Of a stretch of 64,000 nucleotides of DNA, positions 54,254 to 63,598 are shown one piece after another (the first letter of the stretch is position 1; every line of letters starts with the position of its first letter). Origin of the DNA: Pontibacter pudoricolor. Lineage in GTDB: Bacteria > Bacteroidota > Bacteroidia > Cytophagales > Hymenobacteraceae. The notes under the pieces are model-generated. The model had not been told where the DNA came from. It was given only the letters and a program-made list of their open reading frames with translations, and did not search any database. The stretch is taken from assembly GCF_010092985.1 (NCBI RefSeq), contig NZ_CP048106.1:1922001-1986000 (forward strand). Reading direction: 5' to 3'. Made by a program: the position numbers and the translations under genes.

Positions 54254-54652
54254 CTATTCAGCAGTCCAGAGTACGCGCTCCTGGTCAGAGAGGATAAGCA
54301 GTACGCGTGGCGGGTTGGCTACCAGCACCAAACGCATCTCTACACCCGGAAACTTATCCGATTCTACCCAAACACCTTCGCTCTCTTCGCCTTCTTCCAG
54401 TTCTTTACCGTCCAGTGAGCTGGCTATGTAAGCAGTTGGCAACAAGATGTCGGCATCCGATTTAATTTTACCGTGCACATCTTCCAGCACATCTTCCAGG
54501 TAATCGCCGTACGTTTCGTTAAAGTCATCTTCCATATCGTGCAGCGCCTCTTCCATATCGTCGTAGCGTGCGTCGTTATAGTCCAGCTTGTTCAGCTCAC
54601 TCTTCTTTTCTAAGATGGCAATCAGGTCTTTGTTCAGCGTATCTGCGTTCAT
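54254..54652 (-). CDS. Acidic conserved hypothetical protein
   Basis: A 132-residue very acidic cytoplasmic protein. The N-terminal half is helical with repeated acidic patches (YNDARYDDMEEALHDMEDDF), the C-terminal half is strands (EMRLVLVANPPRVLLILSD). No signal peptide, no Cys. Family not recognised, though it appears intact and has its own terminator. It diverges from hppD. Confidence 0.7.
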   Translation of the reverse strand: MNADTLNKDLIAILEKKSELNKLDYNDARYDDMEEALHDMEDDFNETYGDYLEDVLEDVHGKIKSDADILLPTAYIASSLDGKELEEGEESEGVWVESDKFPGVEMRLVLVANPPRVLLILSDQERVLWTAE

Positions 54653-54739
54653 AGCTTTATTTCATTTTTACAAAGTTGAAAACATGATATAGTAATTGCA
54701 AACATTATAGATGATAATTTGCACAGCAGCCTCCCCGGT

Positions 54740-54769
54740 TTTGTTAAAACTATAAAAGCTGTATTTTTA
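54740..54769 (+). promoter_or_regulatory. Candidate promoter of hppD
   Basis: TTTG, 18-nt spacer, TATTTTTA; the last base of the -7 element deviates from TAnnTTTG. Confidence 0.35.
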
Positions 54770-54798
54770 CGTAATACTTTTAAACTTTACTTCAGACT

Positions 54799-55923
54799 AT
54801 GACAACCAACACATTAGCATCCGAAACTATAGCTAAAGATATTCTGCCTCTGAACGGCACCGACCATATAGAGTTTTATGTAGGTAACGCCAAGCAGGCA
54901 GCACATTTTTACCAGACCGCTTTCGGTTTTAAGCTGGTAGCGTATGCCGGCCCCGAAACAGGTGTCCGCGATCGCGCTTCTTACGTTATCCAACAGGAAA
55001 AAGTACGCCTGGTTTTAACAACTGCCATTTACCCCGATTCTGAAATCGCACAGCATGTGCACCAGCACGGCGACGGTGTTAAAGTACTTGCCCTTTGGGT
55101 AGATGATGCCGAAGAGTCTTTCCGTGGTACGGTAGCGCGTGGCGCAAAGCCAGCCATGGAGCCTAAAACTATAACCGATGAGTTTGGCGAAGTAAAAGTA
55201 GCCTCTATTCATACTTATGGCGATACCATCCATACATTTGTGGAGCGAAAGAACTATAACGGTGTGTTTATGCCGGGTTATGTAGAGCGCACCTCTGAGC
55301 TGATGGTAGAGCCGGTAGGCCTGAAGTATGTAGACCACTGCGTAGGCAACGTAGAGCTCGGCAAGATGAATGAGTGGGTGAAGTTCTACGAAGATGTGAT
55401 GGGCTTTAAACTGCTGCTTACCTTCGATGATGAAGATATCAGCACCGAGTATACTGCCCTGATGTCTAAAGTAGTATCTAACGGAAACGGCTATATCAAA
55501 TTCCCGATAAACGAACCGGCTGAAGGCAAGAAAAAGTCGCAGATTGATGAGTACCTGGAGTTTTACCATGGCCCGGGTGTGCAGCACATTGCCGTTGCTA
55601 CCAACGATATTCTGCATACTGTTTCTGAATTGCGCCGCCGTGGTGTAGAGTTCCTGCGCGTTCCGGAAGTTTATTACGAAGACCTGTTGGAGCGTATCGG
55701 CCACATCGACGAAGACATGGCTGACCTGCGCAAACTGAACATCCTGGTAGACCGTGACGACGAAGGGTATCTGCTGCAGATCTTCACAAAGCCGGTGGAA
55801 GACAGACCAACTGTATTTTATGAGATCATCCAGCGTAAAGGAGCCAAGTCGTTCGGTAAAGGCAACTTTAAAGCATTGTTCGAAGCTATTGAGCGCGAGC
55901 AGGCCCTGCGTGGAAACCTTTAA
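54799..55923 (+). CDS. hppD: 4-Hydroxyphenylpyruvate dioxygenase
   Basis: A 374-residue two-domain VOC enzyme. The iron ligands are His180 (YVDHCVGNV), His263 (GVQHIAVAT) and Glu342 (YEIIQRKG), all present. GNFKALFEAIEREQ is the typical C-terminal helix. It converts 4-hydroxyphenylpyruvate to homogentisate in tyrosine breakdown. The gene stands alone here and is followed by a long-loop terminator. Confidence 0.96.
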   Translation: MTTNTLASETIAKDILPLNGTDHIEFYVGNAKQAAHFYQTAFGFKLVAYAGPETGVRDRASYVIQQEKVRLVLTTAIYPDSEIAQHVHQHGDGVKVLALWVDDAEESFRGTVARGAKPAMEPKTITDEFGEVKVASIHTYGDTIHTFVERKNYNGVFMPGYVERTSELMVEPVGLKYVDHCVGNVELGKMNEWVKFYEDVMGFKLLLTFDDEDISTEYTALMSKVVSNGNGYIKFPINEPAEGKKKSQIDEYLEFYHGPGVQHIAVATNDILHTVSELRRRGVEFLRVPEVYYEDLLERIGHIDEDMADLRKLNILVDRDDEGYLLQIFTKPVEDRPTVFYEIIQRKGAKSFGKGNFKALFEAIEREQALRGNL

Positions 55924-55985
55924 ACTATAAACAAAGTATAGAAGCCCGTGAATATTAGGGCATGATGCTTTTACCATACCATAAG

Positions 55986-56041
55986 ATCACACCAGTTCTT
56001 TCAGATGTGCATCTGGCACCGAAAAGACTGGTGTGATTTTT
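55986..56041 (+). terminator. Terminator after hppD
   Basis: ATCACACCAGT / ACTGGTGTGAT, 11 bp, closing a 30-nt loop and followed by TTTTTTG. Confidence 0.85.
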
Positions 56042-56068
56042 TGTGGATATGCTCGTAGTGCGGGAATC

Positions 56069-56230
56069 ATCCCCCTACCCCCTTCAAAGGGGGACTTTCT
56101 GCAATGCGTATTAAAATCATTGTCATTCTTTAAAGAAACTTGGTTGAAGGGAGGTTAAGCCTTTGCTACTTGATAACAAGATCCTTTCAGGATGACAAAA
56201 AAAGTCCCCCTTTGAAGGGGGTAGGGGGAT
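56069..56230. mobile_element. MITE-like element with 30-bp perfect inverted ends
   Basis: The first 30 bases (ATCCCCCTACCCCCTTCAAA then GGGGGACTTT) are repeated exactly in inverted form as the last 30 bases (56201-56230). The 102-bp core has no ORF. A degenerate end copy lies at 59070-59101 (ATCCCCCTTCTCCCTTCTAA). Confidence 0.85.
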
Positions 56231-56305
56231 GACCAACTATAGCATTACTATAATCTATAGCCCATCTACAACTAAAAAAATTAGAGAATTATTAGATTAG
56301 CAACT

Positions 56306-58039
56306 ATGATCGAACCAGCTATTCAGCAGAAAATAAACGCGTGGCTAAACGGCAACTACGACGAAGCTACCAAAACTGAAATAAACGGCTTACTGGAGCG
56401 CAACGAGCACGAATCGCTGTCCGATGCTTTCTATAAGGACTTAGAATTTGGCACCGGCGGACTGCGCGGCATTATGGGCGCAGGCAGCAACCGCATGAAC
56501 CGCTACACGCTGGGTATGGCTACGCAGGGACTTTGCAACTACCTTAAACAGAATTTTCCGGGGGAGCGCGTAAAGGTTGCTATTGCGCACGACAGCCGTA
56601 ACAACTCACCAGAGTTTGCCCGCATTGCCACCGACATTTTCTCGGCTAATGATATTGAAGTTTACCTGTTCCAGGCGCTGCGCCCTACTCCGCAGCTATC
56701 GTTTGCCATTCGCCATTTAGGTTGCCAGAGCGGTGTGGTAGTTACGGCATCGCATAACCCGAAAGAGTACAACGGCTACAAAGTTTACTGGAACGACGGC
56801 GCGCAGGTAACCGCTCCGCACGACAAGAACATCATCGCCGAAGTAAACAAGATCACCAGTATTGATGAAGTAAAGTTTGAGCCGAAACCAAACAACATCC
56901 ACCTGCTGGGTCCGGAGATGGACGAAGCTTATATTACAAAAGTGCTTGGCCTGTCGGTTTCGCATGAGGCTATCAGGCGCCAGCACGACCTGAAGATCGT
57001 TTACACACCACTGCACGGTACAGGCATTACGCTGGTGCCGGAGGTGTTAAAACGCTTCGGATTCAGTAATGTAACTATAGTTGATGAACAGGCTGAACCG
57101 AACGGCAACTTCCCGACAGTTGTTTACCCGAATCCGGAAGAAAAGGAAGCCATGACCCTGGCCCTTAACAAAGCCAGGGAAATTGACGCTGATATAGTAA
57201 TGGCAACTGACCCGGACGCAGACCGTGTAGGTATTGCTGTTAAAAATGATAAAGGCGAGTTTGTGCTACTTAACGGCAACCAGACGGGCGCATTACTGAT
57301 AAACTACCTGCTGCAGGCATGGCAGAAAGCCGGTAAACTAACAGGCAGAGAGTTTATAGTTAAAACTATAGTTACCACCGACCTGATAAAGGATATTGCC
57401 GAAAGCTATGGCGTAAAGCACTACGAAACCCTGACCGGCTTTAAGTACATCGCAGAAAAGATACGTGAGTTGGAAGGCAAGGAAGTTTACATTGGCGGCG
57501 GCGAAGAAAGCTACGGCTACATGATCGGCGATTTTGTGCGCGACAAAGACGGCATCTCAGCCTGCGCCCTGATAGCCGAAATGGCTGCTGTCGCAAAAGA
57601 CAACGGCCAGAGCCTGTTCGAGATGATGGTGGAGATGTACGGGAAGTATAATTTCTATAAAGAGGAGCTTGTATCGTTCACTAAAAAAGGACAGCGCGGC
57701 GCCGAAGAAATTCAGCAGATGATGGCCGACATGCGTGCAAACCCGCCGCAAACTATAGCCGGTTCCAGAGTTGTAGAGATCAGCGACTTTAAACTGAGCG
57801 CACGCAGAAACCTGGTGTCAGGCGAAATAAGCCAGCTTGGTTTAGAAAGCTCCAACGTACTCCAATACATGACCGAAGATGGCAGCAAGATTTCAGCACG
57901 CCCTTCCGGTACAGAGCCGAAGATCAAGTTCTATATCAGCGTAAACGAGCCACTGGCATCTAAAAATGATTACAATGCAGTAGAGCAGCAGCTTGATGCT
58001 AAAATTGAACAGATCCTGGTCGACCTGAAACTGAAGTAA
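56306..58039 (+). CDS. Phosphoglucomutase/phosphomannomutase family protein
   Basis: A 577-residue alpha-D-phosphohexomutase. The catalytic serine is in VTASHNPKEYNGYKVY (about residue 147), the magnesium loop is DPDADRVGIAV, sugar specificity GGEESYGYMIGDFVRDKDG, and phosphate-binding RPSGTEPKIKFY is at the end. Length and GTGGLRGIMGAGSNRMN at the N-terminus fit the long PgcA-type group that acts on glucose phosphates (sometimes mannose). The precise sugar is not decided by sequence. Confidence 0.93.
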   Translation: MIEPAIQQKINAWLNGNYDEATKTEINGLLERNEHESLSDAFYKDLEFGTGGLRGIMGAGSNRMNRYTLGMATQGLCNYLKQNFPGERVKVAIAHDSRNNSPEFARIATDIFSANDIEVYLFQALRPTPQLSFAIRHLGCQSGVVVTASHNPKEYNGYKVYWNDGAQVTAPHDKNIIAEVNKITSIDEVKFEPKPNNIHLLGPEMDEAYITKVLGLSVSHEAIRRQHDLKIVYTPLHGTGITLVPEVLKRFGFSNVTIVDEQAEPNGNFPTVVYPNPEEKEAMTLALNKAREIDADIVMATDPDADRVGIAVKNDKGEFVLLNGNQTGALLINYLLQAWQKAGKLTGREFIVKTIVTTDLIKDIAESYGVKHYETLTGFKYIAEKIRELEGKEVYIGGGEESYGYMIGDFVRDKDGISACALIAEMAAVAKDNGQSLFEMMVEMYGKYNFYKEELVSFTKKGQRGAEEIQQMMADMRANPPQTIAGSRVVEISDFKLSARRNLVSGEISQLGLESSNVLQYMTEDGSKISARPSGTEPKIKFYISVNEPLASKNDYNAVEQQLDAKIEQILVDLKLK

Positions 58040-58151
58040 TCTTAATTGGTTGATTGCTGAATGGCTAAATTGCTGTAACTATAGTTCGGCAGTTTAGCCA
58101 TTTGCTTTTATGCCGTTTAAAACCTTTTGCACTGTTCTTTATTAATAAAGT

Positions 58152-58736
58152 ATGAACGATCTTTTTTCAACTATAAGTCGCGTTATCCGCACCCGCCGCA
58201 CTACCAAGCCACCAAAACTAAACGGGCAGAAAATTCCGGATGAGCAGGTAAACCAGCTGTTAGAACTTGCTGACTGGGCACCGACACACGGCCACACCGA
58301 GCCCTGGCGCTTTAAAGTTTATGCCGGTGCTAAAATAGCACAGTTCTGCCGGCAGCACGCAGAACTATACAAACAGGAAACTCCGGAAGATATATACAAG
58401 CCCGAAAAGTACGAGAAACTGCTGCACATGGGCGATAAAGCCTCGCATGTTATAGTTGCGTACATGCGTCGTGGAGATCTGCCTAAAATTCCGGTGCTGG
58501 AAGAAATCGCCGCGACCTCCTGTGCCATTCAAAATCTTTTACTGGGAGCTACAGCCTTAGGAATTGCCAGCTACTGGGGTTCCGGCGGCATGGCCTATCA
58601 CCCTGCCATGAAAGAAATGCTGCAACTGCGCGAAGCAGATATCGTGTTGGGTATTTTATACCTGGGCTATGCTGATGATTCTGCCCATGAAGGAAAGCGA
58701 ACTACACTGCTGAGTGAGAAAGTGGAGTGGATGTAA
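58152..58736 (+). CDS. Nitroreductase-family flavoprotein
   Basis: A 194-residue FMN-dependent protein. The N-terminal RVIRTRRTTKPPKLNG holds the FMN phosphate arginines, ADWAPTHGHTEPWRF is the classic motif, and the C-terminal ALGIASYWGSGGMAYHP and LGILYLGYADDS complete it. It reduces nitro compounds, quinones or enones with NAD(P)H. The physiological substrate is unknown. It is monocistronic. Confidence 0.93.
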   Translation: MNDLFSTISRVIRTRRTTKPPKLNGQKIPDEQVNQLLELADWAPTHGHTEPWRFKVYAGAKIAQFCRQHAELYKQETPEDIYKPEKYEKLLHMGDKASHVIVAYMRRGDLPKIPVLEEIAATSCAIQNLLLGATALGIASYWGSGGMAYHPAMKEMLQLREADIVLGILYLGYADDSAHEGKRTTLLSEKVEWM

Positions 58737-59338
58737 TGTGAGTTTCTTGCCTGGATTTAAAGGATTTAAGGATTTCCAGGATTAAGCTTCGGTTTATAGT
58801 TGGGCTATAGTTCTATAATTTAAAATGCTGGCGCGAGCGTCCTCGCTCGTGACTTATGATGGGGTTGCGTCTCCTGACTCAACTGGCCGGCAGGGACAGG
58901 CATTGTCTGAACCGGGATTTAAAGGATTAATGGATTTTCAGGATTAGGCTACTGCTTTAGTTGATGTTTTCGTTTTATAGTTGGCGTTTTAACCCACCCC
59001 TGCCCCTCCCAAGAGGGGAATTTCGGCTGTTGCTATAGTTTGAGTTGTAGTTCTATAGTGGGTGTTTGTCATCCCCCTTCTCCCTTCTAAGGAGGACTTT
59101 CTGTTCTTGCCAATTTTCAAACTATAGATTTATAGTTACAGCCTATCCCGCGGACAGGTCGCGACCTGTCCCTACGAAAGCAGTTTGTAGAGACGCAATA
59201 CTTTGCGTCTTTTTCCCAATAGCAATAAATTCCAACTATAGAACCCAGATTTCTCCCAATGGTCGAAATGACAAAAAGAAGAACTATAGCTAAGCTCTTT
59301 CCCCTGTTCTGGGAAGGGGTAAACCTATAAAAACGAAA
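58737..59338. repeat. Repeat-filled spacer after the nitroreductase gene
   Basis: No gene seen. Contents in order: a GGATTTAAAGGATTTAAGG-type repeat (58750-58785); copy A of the 200-bp dispersed repeat (58827-59026); a degenerate MITE end (59070-59101); a perfect 20-bp palindrome GGACAGGTCGCGACCTGTCC (59152-59171); and one copy of AGACGCAATACTTTGCGTCT (59191-59210). Several TATAGTT motifs. Confidence 0.8.
58827..59026 (+). repeat. 200-bp dispersed repeat, copy A
   Basis: Starts GCTGGCGCGAGCGTCCTCG and ends CCAAGAGGGGAATTTCGGC. It matches copy B (63599-63796) along its whole length, including GGCAGGGACAGG, TTGTCTGAACCGGGATTTA and AACCCACCCCTGCCCCTCCC. The first 11 bases equal the end of the seven-hairpin element at 40216. 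Confidence 0.85.
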
Positions 59339-59364
59339 AGCCGCTGGCTTTTGGCACAGCGGCT
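59339..59364 (-). terminator. Terminator after dnaB
   Basis: AGCCGCTG / CAGCGGCT, 8 bp with a 10-nt loop, followed on the minus strand by TTTTCGTTTTTATAG. Confidence 0.85.
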
Positions 59365-59439
59365 AATCTTCCTTTGGCTATTCCTTTATACTTTAACCAA
59401 TGTTGCTTAAACGCAAACACCGGGTGTATATTGTCTTAC

Positions 59440-61023
59440 TTAAAATGGCGGCTCTTCGTCAAAACCTGAAGCCGGGAAACCTCCCCCTCCTTTGCTGCCA
59501 TCATTCATGCGGCTGCCTAAACGAATAGAGCCTGGCGTTTCCGCATCAAATGTGCTATTTGGCAACGCATTGAAGGTATTGAATCCGTCGCCACTAAAAT
59601 CTGAGTCTAAGTTAGTAAACTTTGTGTACTTACCAATAAACTTGAGCTGAACGTTTTCCAGGGAACCGTTACGGTGCTTGGCTATAATTACCTCACCCAC
59701 ACCGGCTGTCGGGTTACCCATTTCGTCTTCTGTAATACCGTAATATTCCGGACGGTACAGGAAGCAAACCATGTCGGCATCCTGCTCAATCGATCCGGAT
59801 TCACGAAGGTCGGAAAGCTGCGGTCGTTTATCACCCCCACGCGTTTCCACGGCACGACTGAGCTGCGACAACGCGATAACCGGAACGTTAAGTTCCTTGG
59901 CCAGCATCTTTAACGCTCTTGATATCGACGCGATCTCCTGTTCACGATTACCGCCACCCTTGCCTTCGGCGTTTCCGCTCATCAGCTGCAGGTAGTCAAT
60001 AATGATCATCTGTATGTCGAACTGGGCTTTCAGACGGCGGCATTTGGTACGGAGCTCACGAATGGAAAGGCCCGGCGTATCATCAATAAAGATCGGAGCC
60101 TCAGTGAGTTTGGCAATTTTATGGTTCAGCTGTGCCCACTCGTAATCTTCCAGGCTTCCTTTCTTTATCTTTTCAGAATCCAGCTCGGCCTCAGAAGAAA
60201 TAAGACGGTTAACCAGCTGCAACGACGACATCTCGAGTGAGAAAATTGCAACACCCTTTTTAAAGTCAACTGCCGCATTCCGCATGCACGAAAGCACGAA
60301 AGCTGTTTTACCCATCGCCGGACGTGCTGCCAGGATGATAAGGTCAGATTTCTGCCAGCCTGATGTAACACGGTCCAGGGCGGTAAGGCCAGTTGGTACA
60401 CCTGTTAAGCCATCTTCCTGCTTACGCTTTTCTTCCAGTTCCTTAATCGCCGCGTGCATCAACGAGCGCATGTCGTCGAAGTTCTTACGGATGTTGGATT
60501 CGGATACTTCGTATAGTTTGGCTTCGGTTTTATCCAGCAGCTCAAAAACGTCGGTAGTATCTTCAAACGCTGATGACAATACTTCAGAAGAAATAGAGAT
60601 CAGGTCGCGCTTGATGGAGTTTTCGGTGATGATACGGGCGTGGTACTCGATGTTGGCTGCCGAGTTTACGCGGGTGGTAAGCTGCGTTACATAGTATGCG
60701 CCGCCCGCCAGCTCCAGTTCGCCAAGCTCGCGCAGCTCGTGCGTAACGGTCAATATATCTATCGGCTCCGATTTGTCGAACAGGGCCAGTATTGCTTTAA
60801 AAATACGTTGATGGGCTTCTTTGTAAAAGCTCTGCGGACGCAGAATGTCAATTACAGTAGTAAGCGCATCTTTTTCCAACATCAGAGCGCCTAGCACGGC
60901 CTCTTCCAGATCAAGCGCCTGCGGTGGCTTTTTGCCAAGCTCCGATATGGCAGTCGGTTTCTTCTGCCATCCGTTGCGTTGACCCGCCGGGCGTGTGTTC
61001 ATTTGCATTTCCTCCATAACCAC
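59440..61023 (-). CDS. dnaB: Replicative DNA helicase
   Basis: A 527-residue DnaB. The N-terminal primase-binding domain starts near KKPPQALDLEEAVLGALMLEKDAL; the RecA-like ATPase has Walker A ARPAMGKTAF and Walker B IIIDYLQLM, then PVIALSQLSRAVETRGGDKRP, then the GSIEQDADMVCFLYRP arginine-finger region. It unwinds DNA at the replication fork. No intein or frameshift. The coding region contains no AACTATAGTT motif, unlike many neighbours. It diverges from mpl. Confidence 0.97.
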   Translation of the reverse strand: MVMEEMQMNTRPAGQRNGWQKKPTAISELGKKPPQALDLEEAVLGALMLEKDALTTVIDILRPQSFYKEAHQRIFKAILALFDKSEPIDILTVTHELRELGELELAGGAYYVTQLTTRVNSAANIEYHARIITENSIKRDLISISSEVLSSAFEDTTDVFELLDKTEAKLYEVSESNIRKNFDDMRSLMHAAIKELEEKRKQEDGLTGVPTGLTALDRVTSGWQKSDLIILAARPAMGKTAFVLSCMRNAAVDFKKGVAIFSLEMSSLQLVNRLISSEAELDSEKIKKGSLEDYEWAQLNHKIAKLTEAPIFIDDTPGLSIRELRTKCRRLKAQFDIQMIIIDYLQLMSGNAEGKGGGNREQEIASISRALKMLAKELNVPVIALSQLSRAVETRGGDKRPQLSDLRESGSIEQDADMVCFLYRPEYYGITEDEMGNPTAGVGEVIIAKHRNGSLENVQLKFIGKYTKFTNLDSDFSGDGFNTFNALPNSTFDAETPGSIRLGSRMNDGSKGGGGFPASGFDEEPPF

Positions 61024-61195
61024 AAATATATAGCTTCTTATATAGCCTCCGAAGCTAAATAGTTGTTAAAAATTGCGCACGCACCTATCAACAGTTTTAA
61101 CCGGAGCTTTCAACAAGATAAGGAGTTTTCCAGATACATATCAACAAAATATCCACATATTAGTGTATAGCTATTTTTATTTAGCTCAGGTCTTC

Positions 61196-61203
61196 TAACT
61201 TTG
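61196..61203 (+). promoter_or_regulatory. -7 element of the mpl promoter
   Basis: TAACTTTG matches TAnnTTTG; a T-run 17-20 nt upstream could serve as -33. It overlaps the alternative TTG start at 61201, so translation must start further down at 61234. Confidence 0.65.
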
Positions 61204-61233
61204 TCTGATTGCAATATTAATTGCCCGGAATAT

Positions 61234-62619
61234 ATGGAGAAGAAGGAATTACAACGCATCCACCTGATTGCTATTGGCGGAAGCATCATGCACAACCTCG
61301 CATTGGCCCTGCACGACAAGGGATTAAACGTTACAGGCTCAGACGACGAGATTTTTGAACCTGCCAAAAGCAGGCTGGCTGCGGCTGGCTTACTTCCTGC
61401 CCAGGAAGGCTGGTTTCCGGAGAAACTGGATGCAACTATAGATGCTGTAATTCTGGGGATGCATGCCCGCCCGGATAACCCTGAGTTATTAAAAGCACAG
61501 GAACTAGGTTTGCCAATTTATTCTTTCCCGGAGTTTATTTACGAGCAGAGCCGCGACAAACAGCGCATTGTAATTGGTGGCAGCCACGGCAAAACGTCTA
61601 TCACGTCCATTATCATGCACGTGCTTAAGACACTGGGCCGCAAGTTTGATTATGCTGTTGGCGCGCAGATTGAAGGTTTTAACCGCATGGTGAAACTGAC
61701 GGAAGATGCCCCGATCATTATCATCGAAGGCGACGAGTACCTGTCTGACCCGATCAAACGTGTTCCGAAGTTCCATTTATACCATCACCACATCGCTGTT
61801 ATCAGCGGTATCAGCTGGGACCATATTAACGTGTTCCCTGATCCGGATATGTACCGCGACCAGTTCCGCATTTTTGCGGAGATGACCCCAAAAGCCGGAA
61901 CCCTGATCTATACCAAAGACGATGAGCAGGTACAACTGGTAGCCGTACCACGCAACCCGACCGATATTAACTATATCGGGTATGGCGTGCACGACCACAC
62001 TATAAAAAATGGCAAAACGATACTGCATACCAAAAAGGACGGCGATATAGAGATTCAGCTGTTTGGTGAGCATAACCTGCGCAATATTAACGCAGCCAAG
62101 GAGGTGTGTAAGAAGATCGGTGTGAAAGCGCATGACTTTTACAAGGCCCTGAGAACCTTTAAAGGTGCTGCCAAGCGACTTGAGAAAATGGGTGAAACAG
62201 ATACGACCGTTATCTTCCGCGATTTTGCCCATGCCCCATCTAAAGTTAAAGCTACTACTGAAGCCGTTAAAGCACAGTACCCGAAACGCCAGCTGGTTGC
62301 CGCACTGGAACTCCATACTTTCAGCAGCCTGAACAAAGATTTTATACCACAATATGCCGGAGCTTTGGATAAAGCTGACGAAGCTATAGTTTACTTCAAC
62401 CCGAAAACCATAGAGCACAAACGTATGCAGATGCTTTCGGAAGATGAGTTGAAAGTAGCTTTTAAGAACCCTAACCTGAAAGTATTTACCGACTCCGAAG
62501 CGCTGCAAAAACACCTGCTGAACTATAACTGGCAGAACGCCAACCTGCTGCTAATGAGCTCGGGCAACTATAACAACATTAACATGGAGGCGCTTACAAA
62601 GGCGGTTCTGAAAGCATAA
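61234..62619 (+). CDS. mpl: UDP-N-acetylmuramate:tripeptide ligase-type Mur ligase (Mpl)
   Basis: A 461-residue Mur ligase. RIHLIAIGGSIMHNLALALHDKG starts the UDP-binding domain; the ATP loop is VIGGSHGKTSITS; EGDEYLSDPIKRVPKF, HNLRNINAAKEV, and FRDFAHAPSKVKATTEA follow. The SIMHN and FAHAPSK forms fit Mpl rather than MurC. Mpl reattaches the recycled L-Ala-D-Glu-mDAP tripeptide to UDP-MurNAc. This agrees with the NamZ-like lipoprotein and M23 gene, also peptidoglycan turnover functions. A TTG 33 nt upstream is rejected because it lies within the promoter. Confidence 0.88.
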   Translation: MEKKELQRIHLIAIGGSIMHNLALALHDKGLNVTGSDDEIFEPAKSRLAAAGLLPAQEGWFPEKLDATIDAVILGMHARPDNPELLKAQELGLPIYSFPEFIYEQSRDKQRIVIGGSHGKTSITSIIMHVLKTLGRKFDYAVGAQIEGFNRMVKLTEDAPIIIIEGDEYLSDPIKRVPKFHLYHHHIAVISGISWDHINVFPDPDMYRDQFRIFAEMTPKAGTLIYTKDDEQVQLVAVPRNPTDINYIGYGVHDHTIKNGKTILHTKKDGDIEIQLFGEHNLRNINAAKEVCKKIGVKAHDFYKALRTFKGAAKRLEKMGETDTTVIFRDFAHAPSKVKATTEAVKAQYPKRQLVAALELHTFSSLNKDFIPQYAGALDKADEAIVYFNPKTIEHKRMQMLSEDELKVAFKNPNLKVFTDSEALQKHLLNYNWQNANLLLMSSGNYNNINMEALTKAVLKA

Positions 62620-62623
62620 TTTT

Positions 62624-63436
62624 ATGAAACTGAACCTGAAACGCCCCATCGTATTCTTCGACCTGGAAACCACTGGCACCGACATCAGCAAAGATCGTGT
62701 TGTAGAGATAAGTGTACTGAAAGTAATGCCTGATGGAGAAGAGATCCTGAAAACCCGTAAGATCAACCCGACCATTCCGATACCGCTGGAGTCGAGCCTG
62801 ATCCATAAGATTTACGATGAGGACGTGAAGGACTGCCCTACATTTGCTCAGGTTGCAAAAAATCTGGACCAGTTCATGAAAGGCTGCGATTTGGGGGGCT
62901 ATAACCTGATCAGGTTTGACATTCCGTTGCTGGCCGAGGAATTTCTGCGTGCCGGCATAGACTTTGACCTGGATAACCGCCATGTGGTAGATGCCTGCCG
63001 TATTTTCCATATGATGGAGCAACGCACCCTTTCTGCTGCATACAAATATTACTGCAACAAAACCCTGGAAAACGCCCACAGCGCCGAGGCCGACACTGTA
63101 GCTACGTACCACATTTTAATGGCCCAACTAGATCGTTACCAGAACACGCCTATCGAGATTACAGAAGGCATTGAAGAGTTTCCGGTACAGAACGACATGG
63201 CGCAGCTGCACAAGTTCACGTTCCAGAAAACTGCTGACCTGGCTGGCAGAATCATCTATAATAATGCTGGTCAGGAGGTCTTCGGTTTTGGGAAACACAA
63301 AAACGCTATAGTGGAGGAAGTACTCCAGAAAGAACCAACCTACTACGACTGGATGATGAAAGGTGATTTTCCACTTTACACCAAAAAAATTCTTACCCGC
63401 ATCAGGCTCCGCAGTATGCAAAGCAGTGTATCGTAG
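62624..63436 (+). CDS. DnaQ-like 3-prime to 5-prime exonuclease (DEDDh)
   Basis: A 270-residue protein with the exonuclease fold in residues 8-170. Exo I is FFDLETTGTDISKDRVVEIS (Asp, Glu), Exo II is GGYNLIRFDIPLL (Asp), and Exo III is NAHSAEADTVATYH (His, Asp). About 90 C-terminal residues form a small extra domain (FGFGKHKNAIVEEVLQKEP, YYDWMMKGDF) seen in Bacteroidota homologues. Could be a proofreading subunit or a nucleic-acid repair nuclease; the polymerase partner is not visible. It starts 4 nt after mpl, so it is co-transcribed. Confidence 0.9.
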   Translation: MKLNLKRPIVFFDLETTGTDISKDRVVEISVLKVMPDGEEILKTRKINPTIPIPLESSLIHKIYDEDVKDCPTFAQVAKNLDQFMKGCDLGGYNLIRFDIPLLAEEFLRAGIDFDLDNRHVVDACRIFHMMEQRTLSAAYKYYCNKTLENAHSAEADTVATYHILMAQLDRYQNTPIEITEGIEEFPVQNDMAQLHKFTFQKTADLAGRIIYNNAGQEVFGFGKHKNAIVEEVLQKEPTYYDWMMKGDFPLYTKKILTRIRLRSMQSSVS

Positions 63437-63466
63437 GGTTTTATAGTTTGAAAAGATTTCTAAAAT

Positions 63467-63505
63467 GCTCTTCTGTCATTAAGTTGGCGGAAGAGCTTTT
63501 TGTTT
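63467..63505 (+). terminator. Terminator after the exonuclease gene
   Basis: GCTCTTC / GAAGAGC, 7 bp with a 16-nt loop, followed by TTTTTGTTTT. Confidence 0.8.
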
Positions 63506-63598
63506 TACCTCACCCCAACCCTCTCCTTTTAAAGAGTACTCCTAGCTTAAAACAGGAAAGTAAGTTTTTGTTATAGCTATAGTTTTATAGTTCGTATT

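Noticed and set aside
55015..55977. 320-codon minus-strand open frame across hppD
   Set aside because: Antisense shadow of hppD, whose product has all three iron ligands; the antisense product has no recognisable motif.
61777..62514. 245-codon minus-strand open frame across mpl
   Set aside because: Antisense shadow of a conserved Mur ligase with intact motifs.
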